Made by a program: the position numbers and the translations under genes. The notes beneath the pieces are model-generated. The model was not told where the DNA came from, made no database searches, and saw only the letters and a program-made list of their open reading frames with translations. This document shows, piece after piece, positions 37,722 to 51,900 of a DNA stretch of 64,000 bases. Source of the stretch: Lepidurus packardi (Eukaryota; Arthropoda; Branchiopoda; Notostraca; Triopsidae). The stretch lies in contig JAKZAN010000039.1 of NCBI GenBank assembly GCA_023053545.1, positions 387,001 through 451,000 of the forward strand. Reading direction: 5' to 3'. Every line of letters starts with the position of its first letter. Position 1 is the first letter of the stretch.

Positions 37722-39427
37722 ACTGAAAAAATTCCTTACGGACTGAATTAATTCCTTAATTAATTCATTACGGACTGAATTAATTTCATACGGACTGAAT
37801 TAATTCATTACGGACTTAATTAATCCATTACGGACTGAATTAATTCCTTTTTGACTTAATTAATTCCTTACGGACTGAATTAATTCCTTACGGACTGAAT
37901 TAATTCCTTACGGACTGAATTAGTTCCTTACGGACTGAATTAATTCTTTAGGATTGATTGAATTCCTTTCTTACTGAATTAATTCCTTACGGACTGAATG
38001 AATTCCTTACGGACTGAATTAATTTCATACGGACTGAATTAATACCTTACGGACTGAATTAAATCCTTACGGACTGAATTAATACCTTACGGACTGAATT
38101 AAATCCTTACAGACTGAATTAATTCCTTACGGACTGAACTAATTCCCTAATTCCTTAATTAATTCCTTACGGACTGAATTAATTTCATCCGGACTGAATT
38201 AATTCATTACGCACTTAATTCTTCCATTACGGACTGAATTAATTCCTTAAGGACTGTATTAATTCCTTACGGACTGAATTAATACCTTACGGACTGAATT
38301 AAATCCTTACGGACTGAATTAATTCCTTACGGACTGAATTAATACCTTACGGACTGAATTAAATCCTTACAGACTGAATTAATTCCCTACGGACTGAATT
38401 AATTCTTTAGGATTGATTGAATTCCTTTCTTACTGAATTGATTCCTTACGGACTGAATGAATTCCTTACGGACTGAATTAATTTCATACTCACTTAATTA
38501 ATCCATTACGGACTGAATTAATTCCTTACGGACTTGATTAATTCCTTACGGACTGAATTAATTCCTTACGGACTGAAAAAATTCCTTACGGACTGAATTA
38601 ATTCCTTAATTAATTCATTACGGACTGAATTAATTTCATACGGACTGAATTAATTCATTACGGACTTAATTAATCCATTACGGACTGAATTAATTCCTTT
38701 TTGACTTAATTAATTCCTTACGGACTGAATTAATTCCTTACGGACTGAATTAATTCCTTACGGACTGAATTAGTTCCTTACGGACTGAATTAATTCTTTA
38801 GGATTGATTGAATTCCTTTCTTACTGAATTAATTCCTTACGGACTGAATGAATTCCTTACGGACTGAATTAATTTCATACGGACTGAATTAATACCTTAC
38901 GGACTGAATTAAATCCTTACGGACTGAATTAATACCTTACGGACTGAATTAAATCCTTACAGACTGAATTAATTCCTTACGGACTGAACTAATTCCCTAA
39001 TTCCTTAATTAATTCCTTACGGACTGAATTAATTTCATCCGGACTGAATTAATTCATTACGCACTTAATTCTTCCATTACGGACTGAATTAATTCCTTAA
39101 GGACTGTATTAATTCCTTACGGACTGAATTAATACCTTACGGACTGAATTAAATCCTTACGGACTGAATTAATTCCTTACGGACTGAATTAATACCTTAC
39201 GGACTGAATTAAATCCTTACAGACTGAATTAATTCCCTACGGACTGAATTAATTCTTTAGGATTGATTGAATTCCTTTCTTACTGAATTGATTCCTTACG
39301 GACTGAATGAATTCCTTACGGACTGAATTAATTTCATACTCACTTAATTAATCCATTACGGACTGAATTAATTCCTTACGGACTTGATTAATTCCTTACG
39401 GACTGAATTAATTCCTTACGGACTGAA
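37722..39427 (+). repeat. 850-bp direct tandem duplication of satellite
   Basis: Two copies, 37722-38571 and 38572-39421. All private variants are shared at an offset of 850: GACTGAAAAA to ATTCCTTACG (37731, 38581), the TTTTTGAC monomer (37851, 38701), AATTCCCTAATTCC, and CATACTCACTTAATT (38485, 39335). I noticed no difference between the copies. 850 bp is 42.5 monomers, so the exchange was out of monomer phase. Confidence 0.92.
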
Positions 39428-39899
39428 CTAATTCCTTACGGACTGAATTAGTTCCTTACGGACTGAATTAATTCTTTAGGATTGATTGAATTCCTTTCTT
39501 ACTGAATTAATTCCTTACGGACTGAATGAATTCCTTACGGACTGAATTAATTTCATACGGACTGAATTAATACCTTACGGACTGAATTAAATCCTTACGG
39601 ACTGAATTAATACCTTACGGACTGAATTAAATCCTTACAGACTGAATTAATTCCTTACGGACTGAACTAATTCCTTAATTCCTTAATTAATTCCTTACGG
39701 ACTGAATTAATTTCATCCGGACTGAATTAATTCATTACGCACTTAATTCTTCCATTACGGACTGAATTAATTCCTTAAGGACTGTATTAATTCCTTACGG
39801 ACTGAATTAATACCTTACGGACTGAATTAATACCTTACGGACTGAATTAAATCCTTACAGACTGAATTAATTCCTTACGGACTGAATTAATTCCTTACG

Positions 39900-42800
39900 T
39901 ACTGAACTTATTGCTTACGGACTGAATTAATTCCTTACGGACTGAATTAATTCCTTAATTAATTCCTTACGGACTGAATTAATACCTTACGTACTGAAAT
40001 AATTCCTTACGGACTGAATTAATTCCTTACGGACTGAATTAACCCCTTACGGTCTGAATTAATTCCTTACGGACTGAATTAATACCTTACGTACTGAAAT
40101 AATTCCTTACGGACTGAATTAATTCCTTACGGACTGAATTAATTCCTTACGGACTGAAATAATTCCTTAATTAATTCCTTACGGACTGAATTAGTTTCAT
40201 ACGGACTGAATTAATTCATTACGGACTTAATTAATCGATTACGGACTGAATTAATTCCTTACGTACTGAACTTATTCCTTACGGACTGAATTAATTCCTT
40301 ACGTACTGAACTTATTCCTTACGGACTGAATTAATTCCTTAATTAATTCCTTACGTACTGAACTTATTCCTTACGGACTGAATTAATTCCTTACGGACTG
40401 AATTAACTCCTTACGGACTGAATTAATTCCTTACTGACCTAATTAATTCCTTACGGACGGAATTAATTCTTTACGGACTTAATTAATTCCTTACGAACTT
40501 AATTAATTCCTTACGTACTTAATTAATTCCTTACGGTCTGAATTAATTCCGTACGGATTTAATTAATTCCTTACGGACTGAATTAAATCCTTACGGACTG
40601 AATTAATACCTTACGGACTGAATTAAATCCTTACAGACTGAATTAATTCCTTACGGACTGAACTAATTCCTTAATTCCTTAATTAATTCCTTACGGACTG
40701 AATTAATTTCATCCGGACTGAATTAATTCATTACGCACTTAATTCTTCCATTACGGACTGAATTAATTCCTTAAGGACTGTATTAATTCCTTACGGACTG
40801 AATTAATACCTTACGGACTGAATTAATACCTTACGGACTGAATTAAATCCTTACAGACTGAATTAATTCCTTACGGACTGAATTAATTCCTTACGTACTG
40901 AACTTATTGCTTACGGACTGAATTAATTCCTTACGGACTGAATTAATTCCTTAATTAATTCCTTACGGACTGAATTAATACCTTACGTACTGAAATAATT
41001 CCTTACGGACTGAATTAATTCCTTACGGACTGAATTAACCCCTTACGGTCTGAATTAATTCCTTACGGACTGAATTAATACCTTACGTACTGAAATAATT
41101 CCTTACGGACTGAATTAATTCCTTACGGACTGAATTAATTCCTTACGGACTGAAATAATTCCTTAATTAATTCCTTACGGACTGAATTAGTTTCATACGG
41201 ACTGAATTAATTCATTACGGACTTAATTAATCGATTACGGACTGAATTAATTCCTTACGTACTGAACTTATTCCTTACGGACTGAATTAATTCCTTAATT
41301 AATTCCTTACGTACTGAACTTATTCCTTACGGACTGAATTAATTCCTTACGGACTGAATTAACTCCTTACGGACTGAATTAATTCCTTACTGACTGAATT
41401 AATTCCTTACGGACTGAATTAATTCCTTACGGACTGAATTAATTCCTTACTGACCTAATTAATTCCTTACGGACGGAATTAATTCTTTACGGACTTAATT
41501 AATTCCTTACGAACTTAATTAATTCCTTACGTACTTAATTAATTCCTTACGGTCTGAATTAATTCCGTACGGATTTAATTAATTCCTTACGGACTGAATT
41601 AAATCCTTACGGACTGAATTAATACCTTACGGACTGAATTAAATCCTTACAGACTGAATTAATTCCTTACGGACTGAACTAATTCCCTAATTCCTTAATT
41701 AATTCCTTACGGACTGAATTAATTTCATCCGGACTGAATTAATTCATTACGCACTTAATTCTTCCATTACGGACTGAATTAATTCCTTAAGGACTGTATT
41801 AATTCCTTACGGACTGAATTAATACCTTACGGACTGAATTAAATCCTTACGGACTGAATTAATTCCTTACGGACTGAATTAATACCTTACGGACTGAATT
41901 AAATCCTTACAGACTGAATTAATTCCTTACGGACTGAATTAATTCTTTAGGATTGATTGAATTCCTTTCTTACTGAATTGATTCCTTACGGACTGAATGA
42001 ATTCCTTACGGACTGAATTAATTTCATACTCACTTAATTAATCCATTACGGACTGAATTAATTCCTTACGGACTTGATTAATTCCTTACGGACTGAATTA
42101 ATTCCTTACGGACTGAATTAATTCCTTACGGACTGAATTAGTTCCTTACGGACTGAATTAATTCTTTAGGATTGATTGAATTCCTTTCTTACTGAATTAA
42201 TTCCTTACGGACTGAATGAATTCCTTACGGACTGAATTAATTTCATACGGACTGAATTAATACCTTACGGACTGAATTAAATCCTTACGGACTGAATTAA
42301 TACCTTACGGACTGAATTAAATCCTTACAGACTGAATTAATTCCTTACGGACTGAACTAATTCCTTAATTCCTTAATTAATTCCTTACGGACTGAATTAA
42401 TTTCATCCGGACTGAATTAATTCATTACGCACTTAATTCTTCCATTACGGACTGAATTAATTCCTTAAGGACTGTATTAATTCCTTACGGACTGAATTAA
42501 TACCTTACGGACTGAATTAATACCTTACGGACTGAATTAAATCCTTACAGACTGAATTAATTCCTTACGGACTGAATTAATTCCTTACGTACTGAACTTA
42601 TTGCTTACGGACTGAATTAATTCCTTACGGACTGAATTAATTCCTTAATTAATTCCTTACGGACTGAATTAATTCCTTAATTAATTCCTTACGGACTGAA
42701 TTAATACCTTACGTACTGAAATAATTCCTTACGGACTGAATTAATTCCTTACGGACTGAATTAACCCCTTACGGTCTGAATTAATTCCTTACGGACTGAA

Positions 42801-45800
42801 TTAATACCTTACGTACTGAAATAATTCCTTACGGACTGAATTAATTCCTTACGGACTGAATTAATTCCTTACGGACTGAAATAATTCCTTAATTAATTCC
42901 TTACGGACTGAATTAGTTTCATACGGACTGAATTAATTCATTACGGACTTAATTAATCGATTACGGACTGAATTAATTCCTTACGTACTGAACTTATTCC
43001 TTACGGACTGAATTAATTCCTTAATTAATTCCTTACGTACTGAACTTATTCCTTACGGACTGAATTAATTCCTTACGGACTGAATTAACTCCTTACGGAC
43101 TGAATTAATTCCTTACTGACTGAATTAATTCCTTACGGACTGAATTAATTCCTTACGGACTGAATTAATTCCTTACTGACCTAATTAATTCCTTACGGAC
43201 GGAATTAATTCTTTACGGACTTAATTAATTCCTTACGAACTTAATTAATTCCTTACGTACTTAATTAATTCCTTACGGTCTGAATTAATTCCGTACGGAT
43301 TTAATTAATTCCTTACGGACTGAATTAAATCCTTACGGACTGAATTAATACCTTACGGACTGAATTAAATCCTTACAGACTGAATTAATTCCTTACGGAC
43401 TGAACTAATTCCCTAATTCCTTAATTAATTCCTTACGGACTGAATTAATTTCATCCGGACTGAATTAATTCATTACGCACTTAATTCTTCCATTACGGAC
43501 TGAATTAATTCCTTAAGGACTGTATTAATTCCTTACGGACTGAATTAATACCTTACGGACTGAATTAAATCCTTACGGACTGAATTAATTCCTTACGGAC
43601 TGAATTAATACCTTACGGACTGAATTAAATCCTTACAGACTGAATTAATTCCTTACGGACTGAATTAATTCTTTAGGATTGATTGAATTCCTTTCTTACT
43701 GAATTGATTCCTTACGGACTGAATGAATTCCTTACGGACTGAATTAATTTCATACTCACTTAATTAATCCATTACGGACTGAATTAATTCCTTACGGACT
43801 TGATTAATTCCTTACGGACTGAATTAATTCCTTACGGACTGAATTAATTCCTTACGGACTGAATTAGTTCCTTACGGACTGAATTAATTCTTTAGGATTG
43901 ATTGAATTCCTTTCTTACTGAATTAATTCCTTACGGACTGAATGAATTCCTTACGGACTGAATTAATTTCATACGGACTGAATTAATACCTTACGGACTG
44001 AATTAAATCCTTACGGACTGAATTAATACCTTACGGACTGAATTAAATCCTTACAGACTGAATTAATTCCTTACGGACTGAACTAATTCCTTAATTCCTT
44101 AATTAATTCCTTACGGACTGAATTAATTTCATCCGGACTGAATTAATTCATTACGCACTTAATTCTTCCATTACGGACTGAATTAATTCCTTAAGGACTG
44201 TATTAATTCCTTACGGACTGAATTAATACCTTACGGACTGAATTAATACCTTACGGACTGAATTAAATCCTTACAGACTGAATTAATTCCTTACGGACTG
44301 AATTAATTCCTTACGTACTGAACTTATTGCTTACGGACTGAATTAATTCCTTACGGACTGAATTAATTCCTTAATTAATTCCTTACGGACTGAATTAATA
44401 CCTTACGTACTGAAATAATTCCTTACGGACTGAATTAATTCCTTACGGACTGAATTAACCCCTTACGGTCTGAATTAATTCCTTACGGACTGAATTAATA
44501 CCTTACGTACTGAAATAATTCCTTACGGACTGAATTAATTCCTTACGGACTGAATTAATTCCTTACGGACTGAAATAATTCCTTAATTAATTCCTTACGG
44601 ACTGAATTAGTTTCATACGGACTGAATTAATTCATTACGGACTTAATTAATCGATTACGGACTGAATTAATTCCTTACGTACTGAACTTATTCCTTACGG
44701 ACTGAATTAATTCCTTAATTAATTCCTTACGTACTGAACTTATTCCTTACGGACTGAATTAATTCCTTACGGACTGAATTAACTCCTTACGGACTGAATT
44801 AATTCCTTACTGACTGAATTAATTCCTTACGGACTGAATTAATTCCTTACGGACTGAATTAATTCCTTACTGACCTAATTAATTCCTTACGGACGGAATT
44901 AATTCTTTACGGACTTAATTAATTCCTTACGAACTTAATTAATTCCTTACGTACTTAATTAATTCCTTACGGTCTGAATTAATTCCGTACGGATTTAATT
45001 AATTCCTTACGGACTGAATTAAATCCTTACGGACTGAATTAATACCTTACGGACTGAATTAAATCCTTACAGACTGAATTAATTCCTTACGGACTGAACT
45101 AATTCCTTAATTCCTTAATTAATTCCTTACGGACTGAATTAATTTCATCCGGACTGAATTAATTCATTACGCACTTAATTCTTCCATTACGGACTGAATT
45201 AATTCCTTAAGGACTGTATTAATTCCTTACGGACTGAATTAATACCTTACGGACTGAATTAATACCTTACGGACTGAATTAAATCCTTACAGACTGAATT
45301 AATTCCTTACGGACTGAATTAATTCCTTACGTACTGAACTTATTGCTTACGGACTGAATTAATTCCTTACGGACTGAATTAATTCCTTAATTAATTCCTT
45401 ACGGACTGAATTAATACCTTACGTACTGAAATAATTCCTTACGGACTGAATTAATTCCTTACGGACTGAATTAACCCCTTACGGTCTGAATTAATTCCTT
45501 ACGGACTGAATTAATACCTTACGTACTGAAATAATTCCTTACGGACTGAATTAATTCCTTACGGACTGAATTAATTCCTTACGGACTGAAATAATTCCTT
45601 AATTAATTCCTTACGGACTGAATTAGTTTCATACGGACTGAATTAATTCATTACGGACTTAATTAATCGATTACGGACTGAATTAATTCCTTACGTACTG
45701 AACTTATTCCTTACGGACTGAATTAATTCCTTAATTAATTCCTTACGTACTGAACTTATTCCTTACGGACTGAATTAATTCCTTACGGACTGAATTAACT

Positions 45801-48800
45801 CCTTACGGACTGAATTAATTCCTTACTGACTGAATTAATTCCTTACGGACTGAATTAATTCCTTACGGACTGAATTAATTCCTTACTGACCTAATTAATT
45901 CCTTACGGACGGAATTAATTCTTTACGGACTTAATTAATTCCTTACGAACTTAATTAATTCCTTACGTACTTAATTAATTCCTTACGGTCTGAATTAATT
46001 CCGTACGGATTTAATTAATTCCTTACGGACTGAATTAAATCCTTACGGACTGAATTAATACCTTACGGACTGAATTAAATCCTTACAGACTGAATTAATT
46101 CCTTACGGACTGAACTAATTCCCTAATTCCTTAATTAATTCCTTACGGACTGAATTAATTTCATCCGGACTGAATTAATTCATTACGCACTTAATTCTTC
46201 CATTACGGACTGAATTAATTCCTTAAGGACTGTATTAATTCCTTACGGACTGAATTAATACCTTACGGACTGAATTAAATCCTTACGGACTGAATTAATT
46301 CCTTACGGACTGAATTAATACCTTACGGACTGAATTAAATCCTTACAGACTGAATTAATTCCTTACGGACTGAATTAATTCTTTAGGATTGATTGAATTC
46401 CTTTCTTACTGAATTGATTCCTTACGGACTGAATGAATTCCTTACGGACTGAATTAATTTCATACTCACTGAATTAATACCTTACGGACTGAATTAATTC
46501 CTTACGGACTGAATTAATTCCTTAATTCCTTAATTAATTCCTTACGGACTGAATTAATTTCATCCGGACTGAATTAATTCATTACGCACTTAATTAATCC
46601 ATTACGGACTGAATTATTTCCTTACGTATTGAAGTTATTCCTTACGGACTTAATTAATTCCTTACGGACTGATTTAAATCCATACGGACTTAGTTAATTC
46701 CTTACGGACTTAATTAATTCTTTACCGACTGAATTAATTCATTATGGACTGAATTAATTCCTTACGAACTTAATTAATTCCTTACGAAATGAATTAATTA
46801 GTTACGGACTGAATTAATTTCTTACGGACTGAATCAATTCATTACAGACTTAATTTATCCATTACGGACTTAATTAATTCATTACGGACTTAATTAATTC
46901 CTTACGGACTGAACTAATTCCTTACAGACTGAATTAATTCCTTACGGAATGAATTATTTTCTTACGGACTGAATTAATTTTTTAGGATTGATTGAATTCC
47001 TTTCTTACTGAATTAATTCATTACGGACTTAATTAATCCATTACGGACTGAATTAATTCATTACGGACTTAATTAATCCATTACGGACTGAATTATTTCC
47101 TTACGTACTGAAGTTATTCCTTACGGACTGAATTAATTCGTTACGGACTGAATTAATTCCTTACGGACTGAATTAATTCCTTACGGACTGAATTAATTCC
47201 TTGATTCCTTAATTAATTCTTTACGGACTGAATTAATTTCTTCCGGACTGAATTATTTCCTTATGGGCTGAATTAATTCCTTACGGACCTAATTAATTCC
47301 TTACGGACGGAATTAATTCTTTACGGACTTAATTAATTCCTCACGAACTTAATTAATTCCTTACGTACTTAATTAATTCCTTACGGTCTGAATTAATTCC
47401 GTACGGATTTAATTAATTCCTTACGGACTGAATTAATTCCTTACGGACTGAATTAATCCATTATGGACTTAATTAATTCCGTAAGGAATGAATGAATTAA
47501 TTACGGACTGAAATAATTCCTTACGGACTAAATTAATTCCTTACGAACTGAATTAATTCCTTACGGACTGAATTAATTCCTTACGGACTGAATTAATTCC
47601 TTACGGACTGAATTATTTCCTTACGGACTGAATTAATTCTTTAGGATTGATTGAATTCCTTTCTTACTGAAAAAATTCCTTACGGACTGAATTAATTCCT
47701 TAATTAATTCCTTACGGACTGAATTAATTTCATACGGACTGAATTAATTCATTACGGACTTAATTAATCCATTACGGACTGAATTAATTCCTTACGGACT
47801 TGATTAATTCCTTACGGACTGAATTAATTCCTTACGGACTGAATTAATTCCTTACGGACTGAATTAGTTCCTTACGGACTGAATTATTTCTTTAGGATTG
47901 ATTGAATTCCTTTCTTACTGAATTAATTCCTTACGGACTGAATGAATTCCTTACGGACTGAATTAATTTCATACGGACTGAATTAATACCTTACGGACTG
48001 AATTAAATCCTTACGGACTGAATTAATACCTTACGGACTGAATTAAATCCTTACAGACTGAATTAATTCCTTACGGACTGAACTAATTCCTTAATTCCTT
48101 AATTAATTCCTTACGGACTGAATTAATTTCATCCGGACTGAATTAATTCATTACGCACTTAATTCTTCCATTACGGACTGAATTAATTCCTTAAGGACTG
48201 TATTAATTCCTTACGGACTGAATTAATACCTTACGGACTGAATTAATACCTTACGGACTGAATTAAATCCTTACAGACTGAATTAATTCCTTACGGACTG
48301 AATTAATTCCTTACGTACTGAACTTATTGCTTACGGACTGAATTAATTCCTTACGGACTGAATTAATTCCTTAATTAATTCCTTACGGACTGAATTAATA
48401 CCTTACGTACTGAAATAATTCCTTACGGACTGAATTAATTCCTTACGGACTGAATTAACCCCTTACGGTCTGAATTAATTCCTTACGGACTGAATTAATA
48501 CCTTACGTACTGAAATAATTCCTTACGGACTGAATTAATTCCTTACGGACTGAATTAATTCCTTACGGACTGAAATAATTCCTTAATTAATTCCTTACGG
48601 ACTGAATTAGTTTCATACGGACTGAATTAATTCATTACGGACTTAATTAATCGATTACGGACTGAATTAATTCCTTACGTACTGAACTTATTCCTTACGG
48701 ACTGAATTAATTCCTTAATTAATTCCTTACGTACTGAACTTATTCCTTACGGACTGAATTAATTCCTTACGGACTGAATTAACTCCTTACGGACTGAATT

Positions 48801-48900
48801 AATTCCTTACTGACTGAATTAATTCCTTACGGACTGAATTAATTCCTTACGGACTGAATTAATTCCTTACTGACCTAATTAATTCCTTACGGACGGAATT
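39900..48900 (+). repeat. Mixed-length higher-order repeats of about 1016 and 1694 bp
   Basis: TTACTGACCT starts at 40431, 41447, 43173, 44867, 45883 and 48867, giving spacings of 1016, 1726, 1694, 1016 and 2984 bp. TTGCTTACGG starts at 39911, 40907, 42601, 44327, 45343 and 48327, giving 996, 1694, 1726, 1016 and 2984. The 1726-bp unit is the 1694-bp unit plus a 32-bp step near 42650, a repeated partial-monomer cluster. Short and long units thus alternate without a strict period. Confidence 0.85.
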
Positions 48901-51900
48901 AATTCTTTACGGACTTAATTAATTCCTTACGAACTTAATTAATTCCTTACGTACTTAATTAATTCCTTACGGTCTGAATTAATTCCGTACGGATTTAATT
49001 AATTCCTTACGGACTGAATTAATTCCTTACGGACTGAATTAATTCATTACGGACTGAATTTATTCCTTACGGACTGAACTATTTCCTTACGGACTGAATT
49101 AATTCTTTAGGATTGATTGAATTCCTTTCTTACTGAAAAAATTCCTTACGGACTGAATTAATTTCTTAATTAATTCCTTACGGACTGAATTAATTTCATA
49201 CGGACTGAATTAATTCATTACGGACTGTATTAATCCATTACGGACTGAATTAATTCCTTACGGAATTAATTAATTCCTTACGGACTGAATTAATTCCTTA
49301 CGGACTGAATTAATTCCTTACGGACTGAATTAGTTCCTTACGGACTTAATTAATTCTTTAGGATTGATTGAATTCCTTTCTTACTGAATTAATTCCTTAC
49401 GGACTGAATGAATTCCTTACGGACTGAATTAATTTCATACGGACTGAATTAATACCTTACGGACTGAATTAATTTCATCCGGACTGAATTAATTCATTAA
49501 GCACTTAATTAATCCATTACGGACTGAATTATTTCCTTACGTATTGAAGTTATTCCTTACGGACTGAATTAATACCTTACGGACTGAATTAAATCCTTAC
49601 GGACTGAATTAATTCCTTACGGACTTAATTAATTCCTTACGGTCTGAATTAATTCATTAAGGACTGAATTAATTCCTTACTTACTGAATTAATTCCTTAC
49701 GGACCTAATTAATTCCTTACGGACGGAATTAATTCCTTACGAACTTAATTAATTCCTTACGTACTTAATTAATTCCTTACGGTCTGAATTAATTCCATAC
49801 GGATTTAATTAATTCCTTACGGACTGAATTAATTCCTTACGGACTGAATTAATTCATTATGGACTTAATTAATTCCGTAAGGAATGAATGAATTAATTAC
49901 GGACTGGAATAATTCCTTACGGACTAAATTCATTCCTTACGAGCTGAATTAATTCCTTACGGACTGAATTAATTCCTTACGGACTGAATTAATTCCTTAC
50001 AGAAGGAATTATTTCCTTAAGGACTGAATTAATTCTTTAGGATTGATTGAATTAATTTCTAACTGAAAAAATTCCTTACGGACTGAATTAATTCCTTAAT
50101 TAATTCCTTACGGACTGAATTAATTTCATACGGACTGAATTAATTCATTACGGACTTAATTAATCCATTACGGACTGAATTAATTCCTTACGGACTTAAT
50201 TAATTCCTTACGGACTGAATTAATTCCTTACGGACTGAATTAATTCCTTACGGACTGAATTAGTTCCTTACGGACTGAATTAATTCTTTAGGATTGATTG
50301 AATTCCTTTCTTACTGAATTAATTCCTTACGGACTGAATGAATTCCTTACGGACTGAATTAATTTCATACGGACTGAATTAATACCTTACGGACTGAATT
50401 AAATCCTTACGGACTGAATTAATACCTTACGGACTGAATTAAATCCTTACAGACTGAATTAATTCCTTACGGACTGAACTAATTCCTTAATTCCTTAATT
50501 AATTCCTTACGGACTGAATTAATTTCATCCGGACTGAATTAATTCATTACGCACTTAATTCTTCCATTACGGACTGAATTAATTCCTTAAGGACTGTATT
50601 AATTCCGTACGGACTGAATTAATACCTTACGGACTGAATTAAATCCTTACGGACTGAAGTAATTCCTTACGGACTGAATTAATACCTTACGGACTGAACT
50701 AAATCCTTACAGACTGAATTAATTCCTTACGGACTGAATTATTTCCTTACGTACTGAACTTATTGCTTACGGACTGAATTAATTCCTTACGGACTGAATT
50801 AATTTCATACGGACTGAATTAATTCATTACGGACTTAATTAATCGATTACAGACTGAATTAATACCTTACGTACTGAAATAATTCCTTACGGACTGAATT
50901 AATTCCTTACTAACTGAATTAATTCCTTACGGACTGAATTAATTCCTTAATTAATTCCTTACGGACTGAATTAGTTTCATACGGACTGAATTAATTCCTT
51001 ACGTACTGAACTTATTCCTTACGGACTGAATTAATTCCTTAATTAATTCCTTACTGACTGAATTAATTTCATACGGACTGAATTAATTCATTACGGACTT
51101 AATTAATCGATTACAGACTGAATTAATTCCTTACGTACTGAACTTATTCCTTACGGACTGAATTAATTCCTTACGGACTGAATTAACTCCTTACGGACTG
51201 AATTAATTCCTTACTGACTGAATTAATTCCTTACGGACTGAATTAATTCCTTACGGACTGAATTAATTCCTTACGGACTGAATTAATTCCTTACGGACTT
51301 AATTAATTCCTTACGGACTGAATAAATTCCTTACGAACTGAATTAATTCCGTACGGATTTTATTAATTTCTTACGGACTGAATTAATTCATTACGGACTT
51401 AATTAATCCATTGCGGACTGAATTATTTCCTTACGTACTGAAGTTATTCCTTACGGACTGAATTAATTCCTTACGGACTGAATTAATTCCTTACTGACTG
51501 AATTAATTCCTTACGAACTGAATTAATTCCTTACGGACTGAATTAATTCCTTACGGACTTAATTAATTCCTTACGTACTTAATTAATTCCTTACGGTCTG
51601 AATTAATTCCGTACGGATTTTATTAATTCCTTACGGACTGAATTATTCCTTACGGACTGAATTAATTAATTACAGACTTAATTAAATCCTTACAGACTGA
51701 ATGAATTCCTTATGGACTGAATTAATTCCTTACGGACTTAATTAATCGTTTACGGACTGAATTAATTCCTTACGGACTGAATTAATTCCTTACTGACTGA
51801 ATTAATTCCTTACGGACTGAATTAATTCCTTACGGACTGAATTAATTCCTTACGGACTGAATTAATTCCTCAATTCCTTAATTAATTCCTTACGGACTGA

